In this document: piece after piece, positions 24,329-37,120 of the stretch
Numbering within the stretch: position 1 is the stretch's first letter
Layout: each line of letters opens with the position of its first letter
Origin: Icerya purchasi
Lineage: Eukaryota; Arthropoda; Insecta; Hemiptera; Monophlebidae
Length of the DNA: 64,000 nucleotides
Reading direction: 5' to 3'
NCBI GenBank assembly: GCA_039619475.1
Contig: CM077115.1
Coordinates: 477,598,400-477,662,399 of the forward strand
Notes under the pieces: generated by a model
Told to the model about the DNA's origin: nothing
Databases searched by the model: none
The model's input: only the letters and a program-made list of their open reading frames with translations
Made by a program: the position numbers and the translations under genes

Positions 24329-25810
24329 ATTGTTTTATTCTATTAGATAATTAGATACATATAAATGTCTTGGGTTGCGCTTAAATATTAAGGAGAGTAT
24401 GGTATGAGTGGAAAATAACAAAGTGTTCAGGGGGAAAAAAAAGAAAAACGATGTTCATCTAGCGCGATATGTCGGAGAACCGGGGAGTTTGGTAAAGAAA
24501 ATAACAAAAAAAAATTAGACGAATGAATGGCAAAAAGTGTAACGAAAAATGCAAAGAATAATTTAGAAAGATAAAATAAAAATAAACGCAATAAGGAATA
24601 GTTTAAAAACGCTAGTTGGACAGTACTGAAATCCAAATGGTGCTCAGCTGAACTCATTAGCGAATTAAAAAAATAATAGAAGAACCGTGTTAATTATAAG
24701 AGAGGAGAGTCTGAAGAGTCATTGCGCAGATGCTATAAACAAAGTAAAAAAACGACTGACTGACAGCAAACAAAAAAGTTCGGGGAATCTTGAACGAATA
24801 AAGAAATACCGTACACTTAATTGGAATTTAAATTTATTTTTTTCTACGTTTTATCAAGCAAAATGAGGTGGTAATGCGAGAAGAATCAAATATTTTCTTA
24901 ACGTTCTAATGTATACTACGCCGCAATCTGTAAATTGGCATTTTAGTTGTAGTTCTGAGCATTTTGAGTAGAAAATCCAAGAAAAAAATTAACAAATTAT
25001 GGAAAATAAAAATTTTTATCTTTATTTTTGGCGTTTTTTCGGAACAGATTCTTTAAACGAATCGGAATCGGTTCGAAGAGAATTGTTTTTCTTTTATTCA
25101 CCTCTAGCGTTTTTTCTTAAAGCGGTTAAAATAATGCGAAAAGGATGGAATTGCTTTTCATAAAATATCGCACTTCCCTGCACATTTTTATTTTCGAACT
25201 ACGTTTCGTTCGCAGTAATTAACTAATGTACGCAGAACAGGAATGGGTTTTCGATTGCATAATTTCGTTTAACTTAATAACAGTACTTACATAAATTTGT
25301 TTACCGCGTTTTACAGAGTTTAGTGTTTCGCATCACGCCTTCAATAACATTTCATACTCTGTTAAATTTAAAAGGAAGTGGGGGGGGGGGGCGTATGTAT
25401 CATTTTAATTCTAGTTTTTAATGCGAGAAAGTTTTTAAAGATGGAAATATATTTTTTCCAGCCTTTTATTTTCAATTACCATAATTTCACTGATTTTTTC
25501 CATTCAGATTTATTTATATTATTATCGAAATAAAGTAAATAAACATAACAGGTATCGATTATCAATTGTGTTACATCGAATACCTTTTTTTTATTTCATT
25601 TTTACCGATTGCGCAGAATTGCACAAAATAGTAGCGGCTCAGTTCCCAATTTGCCATTTTTCTTCCAAACACCTATATGACACATCATGTCGTATATGGT
25701 CCTTTAAACGATCTTAATTATATTTATTTTTATACCTTTTTTTATAGCGTATTTTTTCCGCTTTTCTAGATAGTAGCAATACAGACGATATTACATATTT
25801 TCGGGATCCG
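24329..25810. other. Unassigned A+T-rich sequence
   Basis: G12 run at 25380-25391. Minus-strand frame 24427-24657 is Phe/Ser/Leu-rich and looks like chance. Nothing else recognised. Confidence 0.4.
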
Positions 25811-26391
25811 ATAATATAAAAAGGCCTCTATAATTAAAACGTATTAATTTTATTTAAAAATAAATTAAATTGTAACAAATACAAGCAGTGGCGTAGCGTG
25901 GGCTTTCGCCACTTGGGACTGACTAGAAATTTGCCGCCCCCTCTATGTTGGAAATAGGATTTTTTGATTTTTTATTTAAAAAATCTCGGTGCTTGCCGCC
26001 GCCCCTTTTCGTATGCTGCTCGGGGCCATGGCTCCTCTGCCCCCCCCCACGCTACACCACTGAATGCAAGTGTATAACAAACAAATTTAAATGTATAAAT
26101 GATTGTGCTACTTAGAAACATTTTTGGGGCATAGCCCATTATCAGCTGAAATTTATAAAAAAACGCAAAATATGTGATCAGAATAAGTTCTAAATTATTG
26201 TGATTCTTTAGAACCTGATCACTTACTTTGTGTTTCTATAAATTTTTTAGCTGATGATGGGTTATGCACGAAAATGTTTCTAAATAGTATAATCGTTTAT
26301 ACATTTAAATTTTGGTTATACATTTGAATTTGTTACAATTTAATATATTTTTATATTTCAATAAATAATACGTTAAAGGATTTTATATTAA
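25811..26391. mobile_element. Foldback element with long inverted arms, interrupted by a hAT MITE
   Basis: The inner arms, 26083-26194 and 26207-26313, are long imperfect complements (for example TTTAGAACCTGATCA against TGATCAGAATAAGTTCTAAA) with a 12-base loop. The complementarity resumes outside the MITE. Left TTAAATTGTAACAAATACAAG followed by GTATAACAAAC pairs with the uninterrupted right arm at 26313-26345, then reaches ACGTATTA words near 25840 and 26369. Total span is about 580 bp. There is no coding potential. A transcript would fold into a long double-stranded hairpin. Confidence 0.8.
25886..26062. mobile_element. hAT-type MITE (177 bp) inside the foldback arm
   Basis: Ends CAGTGGCGTAGCGTGGG and (complement) CAGTGGTGTAGCGTGGG are near-perfect inverted repeats. 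The flanks are 8-bp AATACAAG (25878-25885) and AATGCAAG (26063-26070). The opposite foldback arm carries the same sequence without the insert, confirming the boundaries. Confidence 0.9.
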
Positions 26392-26890
26392 TTTTGTTTT
26401 ATTTTAATTATGCGCTTATGTTCAGCCTTCATATAAACCGTATTGTGCAGAATGCGAATTATTTAGAGAATCGACGTAGAAATACATGTTTTACTCTTTC
26501 AGATATTAACTACCACAATGAACCGTGTACGTGAGTTTTTTTTTTTGTTTTTGTTTTGATGAGTAAATATGTCGTAAAATTACACGTCATCAAAAGAAGC
26601 ACATTTAAACAAAAAATTTCGAATCAACGCAATATACGAAATTGGACGTGAAAATGATTTCTAAAGATGCACAAAATAATTTTAATATTAAAGTAGCGAA
26701 TACATTTGGCTTACCTAGTGGCGAGAAAAATCATAATCGATTCTCTCACGCATATATGATCATTTTCATGACTGTAGTAGTATTGGCACCGTTTGAATAG
26801 AATGACTAAAATAACAAGATTGTGGAAGAAATTATTCTAAGCGTTCGAATTGATTTTTTTTTTTTTTTAGTTTTATTACATCAAAATTAT
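26392..26890. other. Unassigned sequence
   Basis: T runs at 26538-26546 and 26859-26870. No gene seen. Confidence 0.4.
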
Positions 26891-27760
26891 CAGTGGCAGA
26901 TCTAAGGGGAGAGAAATAGCCCCCCCGCCGAACCAAAACCTCGATGAAAAAATTTATTATGACAGAGAAACTTAATTTATATTATAAAAGATATTATGTA
27001 TGAATGTTACGTACGGATTTAATTATAACTAATATTTAATACTGTTTTCTAGTGAAACTATTGTCGTCATTTTTTTGTCTTTTTTATTGATTTTGCGATG
27101 TAAATGAAAATAGTTCAATGAAAAATATACATATTTTTTTAACGACCGGATTACTGACAAAAATAAAAAGGAGGTGAAGTGTCTAATAAAAAATGTTATC
27201 TTTCTGATCTTTCTAGTAATTTACCATTCAAATTCTAAACTACCATTTTAGATATAATTTTATAATTTTCATTATGTGTGATTTCCTCCGTAACCGCTTG
27301 TTTGAATGTAATATTTTTAAAAATTTAAATAACTTTAAAGTACAGTTACACTGTTATGTATTTTACTACACGAAAAATTAAGTATTCACAATTGCATAAA
27401 ATATATGACGTTATTTATATTAGATTTTCGTTAAAACATAAAATAATACAATAAAATAAAATAAAATTCACAAAATACATAAAATAGTTCGACCGATTTC
27501 GTCTGTTTTAACCGGTCGGACTATTTTATATATTTTGAAAGTTATTTAAATTTTTAAAAATTTTACATTTATAATTTTCACCTAAAAATAAAACAAAATT
27601 TAAATTAAATTGTAATAATTATGTATTTTTAAAATATTTTTTAATTTCTAAAGAGGTCGCTATTCGATTTTCTTTATGAAACACAAGGGGTATTTTTCAA
27701 ATCTACTGTCTGCCGTATAAGATTTTCCCTCCCCAAAATGTCTCTCCAGATCCGCCTCTG
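26891..27760. mobile_element. Non-autonomous hAT-type element (870 bp)
   Basis: Left end CAGTGGCAGATCTAAGGGG and right end (complement) CAGAGGCGGATCTGGAGAG, each backed by C/G-rich runs. The flanks AAAATTAT and AAATTATA agree if one A was gained or lost, fitting an 8-bp hAT duplication. The interior carries further palindromes: TTTAAAAATTTAAATAACTTT near 27310 is inverted near 27545, and a GTTCGACCG/CGGTCGGAC pair lies at about 27487-27525. No transposase. Confidence 0.75.
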
Positions 27761-27768
27761 AAATTATA

Positions 27769-29021
27769 ATTAAAATTTCTTTTTCTTTTCTGCCTGAATG
27801 TTGTGTAGTTAGTGCAACCAAATTATACGCGTCATCTGTACGTATAATGATAAACTACTCACCGCTTTCTAATACTCTTCAGATTAATAGATAGCGCTAT
27901 ATACATCGTTAATACATTTTCACCTCGCCTTAACGTTTTTAAACTTACGGTACGATGGAATTATTTACGCTATATGTATGTACAATATTTTAAGATGTAA
28001 GATACTTTCATTTTGTGCGTAAATTTCGAAATATCCTAAAAATTTGATAATATAATCTTTCTGAGGTGGGCTGGAATAAAAAATTGAAAAGGTGATAATA
28101 CTGATTAATTATACCGGTAAGAATATTAATGATCGAATCGCCCTCCCGGAAAGCAAAAACAGGATATAACGGTTAATTGAATTGCGCAGGCGGGAGCGAG
28201 AAAATTGTATCTTGTTTTCAACTTCCTTTTGCAATAACTTCCGGTTTTCCGGATTTCTGTTCTTCCGTTTCGTTTCTAGCGAGCGCTGTATCAGTGGGCC
28301 TTCAACTTTTTAAATTTTTGCGTTTTTAACTTGGGGGGAGTATCAACTTTTAGAACTAAAGGATAATTTTTAAAAGTGTAACATCTTCGTCACATTGGAA
28401 AATTAATTTATAATAATAAAGAGTTTAAAACGGTAAAAAAAGGAAAACTCGAATTGTCGTCGAGAACAGTGTTTTATTTAATGTAAAAGAATTTGTTTAT
28501 GCGAAACCATTTTGAACGGAAAGAATTTGAAAACGATTCGGTAATGATCAAGAAAATATGTATATGAAAAATAAATACTTTTGCGCTATTCTAATTTTTT
28601 TTCGGTAAAATAATTAAACTAATTCCTTGTAATTATTATATATTTAGTTCGTTAGTCTACTGAAAATTAATGTATTGTTTATTACATCTGGCGCAGTTAT
28701 TCAATAGCACGATACTGAGAATCTTTTAAGATGAACTTTAAAATTTCCAAGTCTTATTATCAAGTGTACGTTGTAAAAGTTCGATGTATAATTATTAAAT
28801 CCATCCTCAAAATTGTCAGGAAGAAACTTTTAATGTTGTTTTTATCAAATCTTTTGAAATTGTTTTTGTATATTGATTGTTTTGAATTTTTTGAATTGTA
28901 CTTTTGTTAAACTTTTATTCATTACTTCGAATTTACCGTTTGAATATGTAATATTGTTAAATCGTTGTTATACTACTAATTTGTTTTTAATAGAGAATAC
29001 TTTTTTCTATTTTCAAATTTA
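27769..29021. other. Unassigned A+T-rich sequence
   Basis: No open frame, RNA gene or repeat terminus recognised. Confidence 0.4.
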
Positions 29022-29029
29022 ATTCCAGT

Positions 29030-30020
29030 CAAGGCCGGCCTTAACCATATAGGCGCTCTGGGCGAGTCATTTATTTGGCGCCCTTTATTAGTTTATATTA
29101 TAATTTAAAAAAACTTATTTTGAATTTGATACCACATATTTTTTATCGAATTTAATATAATACAAAACAACAAAAATTTATCATTATTATTATTAATATT
29201 TCTTACCGATTCGTTCTCTATGCAACGTACCTATATATTGTCTGTCATTTAGTTACTAAACATTTAATGAAAATCAAAAATTAAACAAATAAAACATAAT
29301 TTTTCTAGCTTTTTTGTTAGCAAGCTCTCCGATAAGACTGGAAAAATCTAGGTTAATCTCGTTTGAGACATTGTAGACGACCGCATTTTAGTTTGGAAAA
29401 ACTGCATTCGCCACTTGCAACGGTCACCGGTATTGTTAACAAAATACGCAACGTTATCCAGGTGTTGAAATGTAACTCTTGAAGGTTGTGCTTCTTGAAT
29501 TTAAATGAGGGAATGATGATAGTGAGGAGGAGAAAAAAAACTAAAGAATATCGCTTACCAGAAACTGATTTAACAATGAACGCGAAATAACCACTGAAAC
29601 ACTCGCACTCAGCAGACACCAATTTTCGTGAAAAAAAAAAATAATTTTCTAGCTTAGGAATTTTCTTTGCTGGTAGAAAAATGCTTTACGTAAATAAGAT
29701 TTAATAACCGGTTTTAACGCTCCTAAACACGATAGCACATTTAACAAATGAATGGATCACAGATCCGTCTAATTTCCCACACTAGTGTCAGTGAGGGATG
29801 TAAGAAACGATAAAATGACACAGGTCGTCTTAGATGTGCTGAATATTCAAACTCATTCCTACAAGATAAGTTCATTAATGCACAAATATGTTTTTTTTTT
29901 TTGAAATTCGTTGTTCAAATGAAGTAGTTAAGCAGGCACCACGCGCGCGGCGCCCCCTAAATACTAAACACTGGCGCCCCGGGCGACCGCGCGGGTTGCC
30001 CTACCCTAAAGCCGCCCCTG
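29030..30020 (-). mobile_element. hAT transposon relic with transposase C-terminus
   Basis: Left end CAAGGCCGGCCTTAACC and right end (complement) CAGGGGCGGCTTTAGGG are hAT-style termini. The target duplication ATTCCAGT is perfect (29022-29029 and 30021-30028). Both ends carry GGCGCC/GGGCG-rich subterminal sequence. The element keeps about 1 kb, including the last part of a transposase gene on the minus strand, and is otherwise internally deleted. Confidence 0.9.
29290..29460 (-). pseudogene. hAT transposase dimerisation-domain fragment
   Basis: The minus-strand frame contains ITLRILLTIPVTVASGECSF then SKLKCGR, the conserved hAT C-terminal dimerisation motif (usually PVTxAxxERSFSxLK). Here Glu is followed by Cys instead of Arg. 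After a frame break it continues LDFSSLIGELANKKARK, matching the last helix of ZMYM/hAT-like transposases. A stop follows LQCLKRD. The catalytic DDE region and the BED finger are absent. Confidence 0.85.
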
Positions 30021-30028
30021 ATTCCAGT

Positions 30029-33000
30029 TATTTAAATATATATGTATTAATATATGTGAGTTTAAATTTTGAAACATAATAGTATGAAGTCACATTACAG
30101 AGTTTAGTTTATTCATTATTCGCGTAATTTCTGTTATTTAATTGTGCATATTGAAATCTTTATTATAATCCAATATATGTATATGTATATATAATCACTT
30201 TTTTGTACTCGGTAAAGAACTCCAGCTATTACTAATGATTTTTGGAGTAATTTATTGTTTTATAGGGTTTTATTAACTTTTGATCGTTATGATTTAGTGC
30301 ACAATTGTTAACAATTTTTGATCACTTTAACAATAATAAGTTCGATAGTACAACAGTTTTGATAATTTATCCGCTTATTATTGAACAATTACGTAAATAT
30401 TAGAAATAAAATTTAAGGCAGACGCCATATTTTAAAATACTTTTATTTCATGTTTTGGATAGCAAGTAGAAAATGCCGCACTATCAAAACAATAAAGACA
30501 GTCGTAAATATACTTGTAAATTTTGTAATTTCATTATTTACTTATTTCATATGGTGGCGAAATTTGTGAATTTTATCTATTACTTAGGTACTTTATCATC
30601 TGTCCTTTTTCAATAATATTAAGACTGCATTTTTTTAAATTCAGCCTATTTAATTCACCGACTACAAAAAAAGGGAGATTTCTGTCTTGTGTGCATCGAT
30701 TTTAATGATTATTTTTTCATTCGATCGGTCAGTCAGTAGTGGTGCCATAGAAGTACATACCTTTATTGTTTCGCGGGTTTCACATAACGACATAAAAAAT
30801 ATGATAAAAGGTAAAAGTTAATCTAAAGTATGACGGTGCAAAGATGACTATAACAATAATTGGGCACAATGGTTCATTTATACTTTGTCAGTTATTTAAA
30901 TTGAGAACAACTACATAAAGAAATAACTCATTTACATCAGAATAAAATTGTACTAATACAATGTTACATTTTTATATATCAAAGAAATTTTTCGTCATTT
31001 TAATATATCACGCCGCGGAAACTCAAAACCGTTATTTATTATTATTCTACGTTTTTTGTTTAGCTGGAACACACCGCATTTAAAATTATCCTACGTCTAT
31101 CATTTTAAAGCGCTCTAGTTGATACAAGTATATCGAAAAGTATCGGTGTACAGAGATATTCAGTAGTAATCAAATAACGTGAAAAAAGGGGGGATCTCTT
31201 TAGAGACATTTTTAGTAGTACAACAAACGCAACTGATGATATATTATCAGTGTTATCTACCAAAAAAAAAAAAAGGTAAATTGGAAAAAAAAAACAACTA
31301 ATTTTTGTGTTATATTAAAACATTATCGATGTTAATTAATACGAATAAACATAGATTTGAATAAAGAAAGGGAATTTGAAATCCACATAGTGCCATTCAC
31401 ATGCTCGTCATCGACGGAAATCTTTTAACATTACTGCGTATTACATTCGAGTAGAGTAATTCGAATGATACTTTTTGTTTATTAGTCATTGGTCATATGA
31501 GTACCGGTGAGTTCTGTCACTCAGTAGTCATTAAAATAAACATTAAAAAAAGACTCGGGCATTTTCTTTACCTAATATAACCGAACAAAAATTAGTCAAA
31601 AATTTTCTATTAAAATATAGAGAATATAAGAGCACTTCAAATTTTAAAATAAAACAAACGATGGACGCGAGTGACTTAAAATATTACCAACGTTAATTTG
31701 CTGTTGAAATGAAGGTTCAAATAAAGATAATTGAATTTAATATATACATACGAGTTAAACACGGACGGAATTTGAACATTGTATTCTTCGACCAATATGC
31801 AGCCTTATATAGGAATAGCACAATTTTAGATTAATCCGTCCGTGTTGTTACGCAAAAAAATTTATACTAAAAATAGTGAAATAAAATTGTTTTTTTTTTG
31901 TTTTTGTTTTTTTTTAAACAAAAAATACCGACTCCAAGATTTACTTTAAAAATTTAATGAAAACGTCCTAAAAAGTAAAAGACATTCGATAAGAAGATGA
32001 TAAATTTTACAGGAAAATATGTTTTAAGGGAATATTATGTTTATTTTTACACAACATTCATACCTCAATTAAAGTTGCTCGGTACAACGAATTCAAATTA
32101 AAAACATAATGAAAGACCGCGTTAAATATTCCTGGCGTTACCAATATTTGGCTTACAGAAAATTAATAATTGTGTTATCACGCTCATTTAATATGGCCAT
32201 ATAATAATTAGACTTTGGTGTATCGAGATTTTAATTAAAATATGAATGTTGTTTAAGAAAAAACATAATCCTCCCTTTTAAATGTGTAGTTATAAGTTCT
32301 TATCGAGTAATTATTTTTTGATTTTTAATGCATTTTTAGAAAATTTTTAGAAAAAACCCTGTAATTGATATATCTATATTTTTTAAAAACTATTTCTTGA
32401 AGTCAGTAATAAAAATTCGTCGAGTTACCTTAGGGATTTTATGTGTTTTTTTCGAAAATTTAAATTCTTGGCGGCGAATAAAATCAATTTCCTTAATCGC
32501 ATTACCGAGTCTGAACTAGGTTTATTCGCTAATAATGCGCGCGCGTTTTTAATATGAAAGGCGAAACGATTAAACATGTTTATGATATTTAGATGTTTCT
32601 TTTTGAACAAGATGAGTTTTTTCTCTTCAATTTAGCACGATCTCGCTTTTGGCCAGTTTTCTATCGCTGAAAATTCAAAAAATTTTTAAATTACATACAT
32701 GGGATTTTTCTTTCGCTGTTGGTCCTCCTCAGTATGGTACATTTGCACGTTCTGAATTTCCTCTGTCCAGGATATTTCCTTCTGTGACAACACATTTCGT
32801 ATGTTTCGAGGTAACTCATTGATTTTTCTCTGCATGTAACAGTTACACATTAAACGTACACAGCATTTTATGGAGTTTTCAAAATTTTTTAACATTTACC
32901 TGGTATTTCCTTTTATGTAAAGTAGGGGGCACCTTTTATTCTTTCGGACATAGGTTCGTATTCTTGCTTTCAGAAATTATCTAAATCTTACTTCAACGAA

Positions 33001-33690
33001 TAAATTCCAACTTGTGATTAGACGTTTCTGATGTAATGGGTCAGCGCTATTAGCTTTTATACGTGAAAGAACCGATTTGAAAATAACCACGTTAATTTTC
33101 CTTTCCAGTCCGCTTACCTTGATGTATTCCTTGTTTTTGTCAACAATTTACGACTTGTTTGTTTTAATTTTAATGCATACTGTCAAAGAGAATTTTCTGT
33201 TAGTGATGTTGCCGAATTTCTTCGTATAGCATCTTTAAAAATTTTTGTAAAATTTCACCTGAAAATGAAGACTGTGTTCTCTGGTCTTGAGATATTTGTT
33301 TATTCGAATATCCAAAAGCCGATGATGATTAACTACAATTCCAAAAATGTAACAGATCAGTAGTTGTTTTAAGATTTATAGAGAAGTTTCTCATTTTTGA
33401 CGATCGAGGAATCAGTTTCCAAATGATAATAAAAAAGAAAAAGAAGGTAAATAATGTAGAAGACGGAAATTTTAAACATTTTTTTTAGAGTTCCTATTCA
33501 AGTACGAAGAAGAAGTGGCAATTGAAGAAATTGTTTTTTTTTTTCTTTTTTTCAAATTGCGTAATCTTATACTATTAGCGTGTTCTAGAAATATTTATTG
33601 ATCAAGGGGATCTGGATTTTCGCGACACTTTTTTACATTACTGATAGTAGAATTTTTCTTCCATTTTAAAACTTACGCGCTGTTCGTAAT
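30029..33690. other. 3.7 kb with no supported gene
   Basis: A+T-rich throughout. It contains A13 at 31262-31274, T9 to T10 runs and the small inverted repeat listed separately. Minus-strand frames at 32425-32610 and 32686-32895 are Lys/Asn-rich with stops between them and match no family I know. Confidence 0.4.
31758..31846. repeat. 89-bp element with perfect 12-bp inverted ends
   Basis: AACACGGACGGA at 31758-31769 is exactly complemented at 31835-31846. It could be a minute MITE. No target duplication is clear. Confidence 0.5.
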
Positions 33691-33704
33691 TATGGACTAA
33701 TGGG

Positions 33705-34401
33705 CAAGGCCGTGTCCACGGGCTGGGATTTGGGTGTTACCCCCCCCGACCCTCCATGAGCACTGAAATAGTTATTATGAATACACCAAAATCGGGAAAA
33801 AATCAAAAATTTAAAATAAATATCGATGACTTTTTAGGGTGTTTTTACCTTTAAAAGAAAAAAATAGGCTCTATATTTTTAGGTACTTTATTAATATCTT
33901 CATTACTTGACCGGGTACGCAAGACACGGCTAAATTGGATGGGTCATGTCTTACGGCAAGACGGATTACTTCAAGTTTTACTGGAAGGAAAAATACCTGG
34001 TAGACGAGGACGCGGAAGGCCACGAAATTCGTTTGTCGCGACATTACTAAAAGATACAGAGCTGAACAGCTACATGGATTTAAAGAGGGCTGCTGAAAGC
34101 CGGGAATACTGGAGAAGGAGCATCATGGATGGAAACCAGTTTTAGGGCTGAACCGTACAGATAGATTAATATCTTAAGGACAAATTTTTTATTACGAGTA
34201 TAATCAATAACATACGTAATTTTTATTAATGTTCATATACCGGGTAATTCATTTATGTAAATTATTAATATGTAAATCAAAATGATGGAAATTATTAATA
34301 GTATGGGGATATTAGTGAAAAATGCATTGTTATTTATAAAATAAATATGTGAAGAACATTTTCAAAATCCTCCCCTTTTCAAAATTCTGGGCACGGGCCT
34401 G
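33705..34401. mobile_element. hAT-type MITE split by a LINE fragment
   Basis: Left end CAAGGCCGTGTCCACGGG and right end (complement) CAGGCCCGTGCCCAGAATT. Flanks CTAATGGG (33697-33704) and CTAACGGG (34402-34409) form an 8-bp duplication with one change. Removing the 275-bp insertion (fragment plus one target copy) leaves about 420 bp that aligns along its length with 40182-40568. Confidence 0.9.
33901..34164 (+). pseudogene. LINE ORF2 C-terminal fragment, precisely inserted
   Basis: A 264-bp insert lies between two exact ATTAATATCTT copies (33890-33900 and 34165-34175). The parent MITE at 40182-40568 has a single copy of this site. The plus-strand frame runs RLNWMGHVLRQD, then EGKIPGRRGRGRPRNSF, then DLKRAAESREYWR. 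This is the basic C-terminal region downstream of the reverse transcriptase in RTE-like and related LINEs. There is no poly-A. The insert ends in CAGATAG, fitting clades that use short simple-repeat tails. It is 5'-truncated and cannot retrotranspose itself. Confidence 0.85.
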
Positions 34402-34409
34402 CTAACGGG

Positions 34410-36045
34410 GATTATGCGAAGTTCAGATGTTTTCAATGACCTCTAAACACACTTAATGTGAACAGGAGACTTGTTTCCAAATGGTACAATAGATCTTCTA
34501 CTTTGAAATCTGTCGCGTTTAATAATTTTCATCAGAATTTTTAATACCCGCCGAATATGTCTGAATTATTAACAGTATATGTATATTGTATAGTACACAT
34601 TTTCTTCCATTTAATCAAATGTGCACATCTTTACTTATTATTGATTTCGGTGGAAAAAAAAAAAAAAGATCAGTATCGTGAATGAGCAAATAGATATTTA
34701 TAATTACGCTTTAAGTTGTCTTTTTTTCATGGAGTTCAAATTTGAAATAATTCGCCACCGATTTTGCCTTATGGAGCAGCAGAAATCCGGAATGTTTTAT
34801 CGGTTTAGTGTGTAGGATGATGCGCTACTCTCTGACACAGGGCCGGGGTACAGCGCTTACTAAACACGATTATATCGGCCATAAATTACTTAGATTGGTA
34901 GAAAAGTAAATGAAAAACAAGAAACAGGAAAATGGAATAAATTAATCGCGTAATGAAATTGAAATTTTATACCGATAATTTGAAGACGCGCGCAGAAAGG
35001 CCCCCCCCCAGAAGGATGAGAACGAGGCCGCGAGGACGGCGTGCCGGCTTAAATGTGTCTCTTTGACTGGTAAAATCAGGCTTAGCGTACAGTGCGTAGG
35101 ACGTTACGATGCTTTGATGTTAAAAGATCGAATGAATTTAAATGGGCTCATAATAAAGCTGCTCTTTCATGGCGCTGGCCCCTTGAGCAGTTTTGCTCGT
35201 AAAGCGCTACCTTTTACTGTTTACTCTTACTGATCATCTCTCCGCTGCTGAGCTTTCGTTAATAATAAAAATGATAATAACGAATCGCGCGGTAATTTCG
35301 GCCGTTTTATTTATTCATACGTGTAATTCCCGTTCTCGATTGGTCGGCCAAGTTCAATTTAAATACTTATCGATATACGTGTACGGGGGCTGGGGGTGGG
35401 TGGGTATTTTTATTTTTCCCGATATTTATAAGTTATTTACGTGATATTAAAAAAAAAAGGGAAAGAGCGGGGAAGACAAAAGATCAGCGTAGTTTCTTTA
35501 ATTCTTACACTAAACTTATTATTACCTACCACCGTGTGTGATCTGAATAAAGTGAGAGTAAGTTTTTACAGTAATTTAGCGAAGAGGAAAGTGGGGAAAT
35601 ATCGACGCTTTGAGATAGTCCGCTGCTTTAATTTAGAACCTAATATAAAACTTATGTGGAATGAGTTCTTCGGCTCCGAATGTATTTGATTACGTTAACA
35701 TTTACAACGTACGAAGGGCCTAATAAATGTGAAGAGAGAATATTTTCGGCCGGTTCCTTTATTCTTGTGATTCGCCTTTATTTTCAGTCGAATGACTTCT
35801 TCTTCTTCTTCTTCGATATAACTAATATACGATATTTATGGGAAGGCCAATTTTCATTTTACACCAAGTGTCGTGCGTGAAATATCGTTCATTTCCTATT
35901 ATTCAGGCACATTGTAACTATCTCATAATTTCGGACTGGTAGCAGTTGAATACCTCAATCAGTGCTGCAAAAGGCAGCATGGTTAAGCATCCCTAATGTT
36001 ACCGCAAACATGGACTTTAACTACCCGCGTATTATTAACGAGAAA
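34410..36045. other. Unassigned; includes a G+C-richer stretch
   Basis: 34960-35400 is richer in G+C and CpG than its surroundings and carries no transposon signatures, so it may be single-copy regulatory DNA. It also holds homeodomain-type TTAATAAT words. A (CTT)n tract sits at 35799-35813. No coding gene is convincing. Confidence 0.3.
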
Positions 36046-36049
36046 AGAA

Positions 36050-36360
36050 AAATTAGAAAACTATAGCAAATAACAAGGTATTCAGCTCATAAAAACTCTC
36101 TTGAAATAATAAGCAAAGAGTTACGTGAATAAAAATGATACCTTTAGAACAATTCTTTACAACGGAGACGTTAAAAATGACAATCCCACACTGTGGAAGG
36201 CCACCAAAGCGCCCAGAAAACCGCAAAAAATGGCACCAGCCTTGCGTAATGATAACGGTGAATGGGCACGTAGTGACCCTGATAAGGTGGAAGTTTTTGG
36301 ACTGCATCTTAAGAATGTGTTTAAATCACATCCTTCGGACATCGGGGATTTTATTTAAAA
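36050..36360 (+). pseudogene. LINE ORF2 fragment from the endonuclease-RT linker
   Basis: The plus-strand frame 36125-36358 reads LWKATKAPRKPQKMAPALRN, then DNGEWARSDPDKVEVFGLHL, then KNVFKSHPSD. This matches the linker of Jockey-type ORF2 proteins just before the reverse-transcriptase fingers (lWk.tK...P.l...dG.wa.sd.eKa..F..HL...F.p). It ends at a stop before any RT motif. Neither ORF1 nor a 3' tail is nearby, so it is an internal shard. Confidence 0.65.
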
Positions 36361-37112
36361 CTAAAATCGTTATACGAGAAATTTCATTTTCTTTTACTTT
36401 CTCATCCGATAGCGTTTTGTAAATAATAAAAATATAACATGTTAAAGTTGTAACGGGTATTTCGAAAATATGGAAAAACCTTTCATAATGTATGGTACTT
36501 CAAAATTGTAATAAACACTTCGAAAATGAGGAAAAATCGTCTAAATATGTATTGAAAAATTGTAAAATAAAATAATATATCATTTAAAAAAAGGCTATTA
36601 TTTATTAATGCGATAAAGATAAGGAACGTAATTTTTCTCGGTCCACCAAACTGATATATTTTAAAAGAATGAAATACAAGCGTTGGTCCAAAAAAGTATC
36701 ATTTCATATCGGTGTGTCAATCAACGCTTTCATTTGATTCTTTTAACATATCCCAATTTCGTCGATCTGCAAAAATTATTTTTCTTATTTTGATTGCATT
36801 AATAAATAAAAGTCATTCTTTAAATTTTTTTTATTTAATTTTTTTGTCTTTTTCATTTGTATTTTTCAATAGTTTCATATCCAGTACGATTACTAATTTA
36901 TTTGAAATTTACTTCTTGAATATGTTTAATTCTTTAATAAAATACATTGACACATATTGTTCCCGATGGTATTTGATATTTTCGCTTATTTTACGTTCCG
37001 CAACATTTACCAAATGGTCTGTTAATAATATTCATTAATCGTACTCTTGTCCAAATATTCGTTTTAGTATAATAAAGTTATTACTATGTTTATCTGTCGT
37101 AGGTTGTTTCTA
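36361..37112. other. Unassigned A+T-rich sequence
   Basis: A 108-codon plus-strand frame at 36712-37038 is Phe/Ile/Ser-rich and looks like chance. Nothing else recognised. Confidence 0.4.
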
Positions 37113-37120
37113 GTTTTAAG

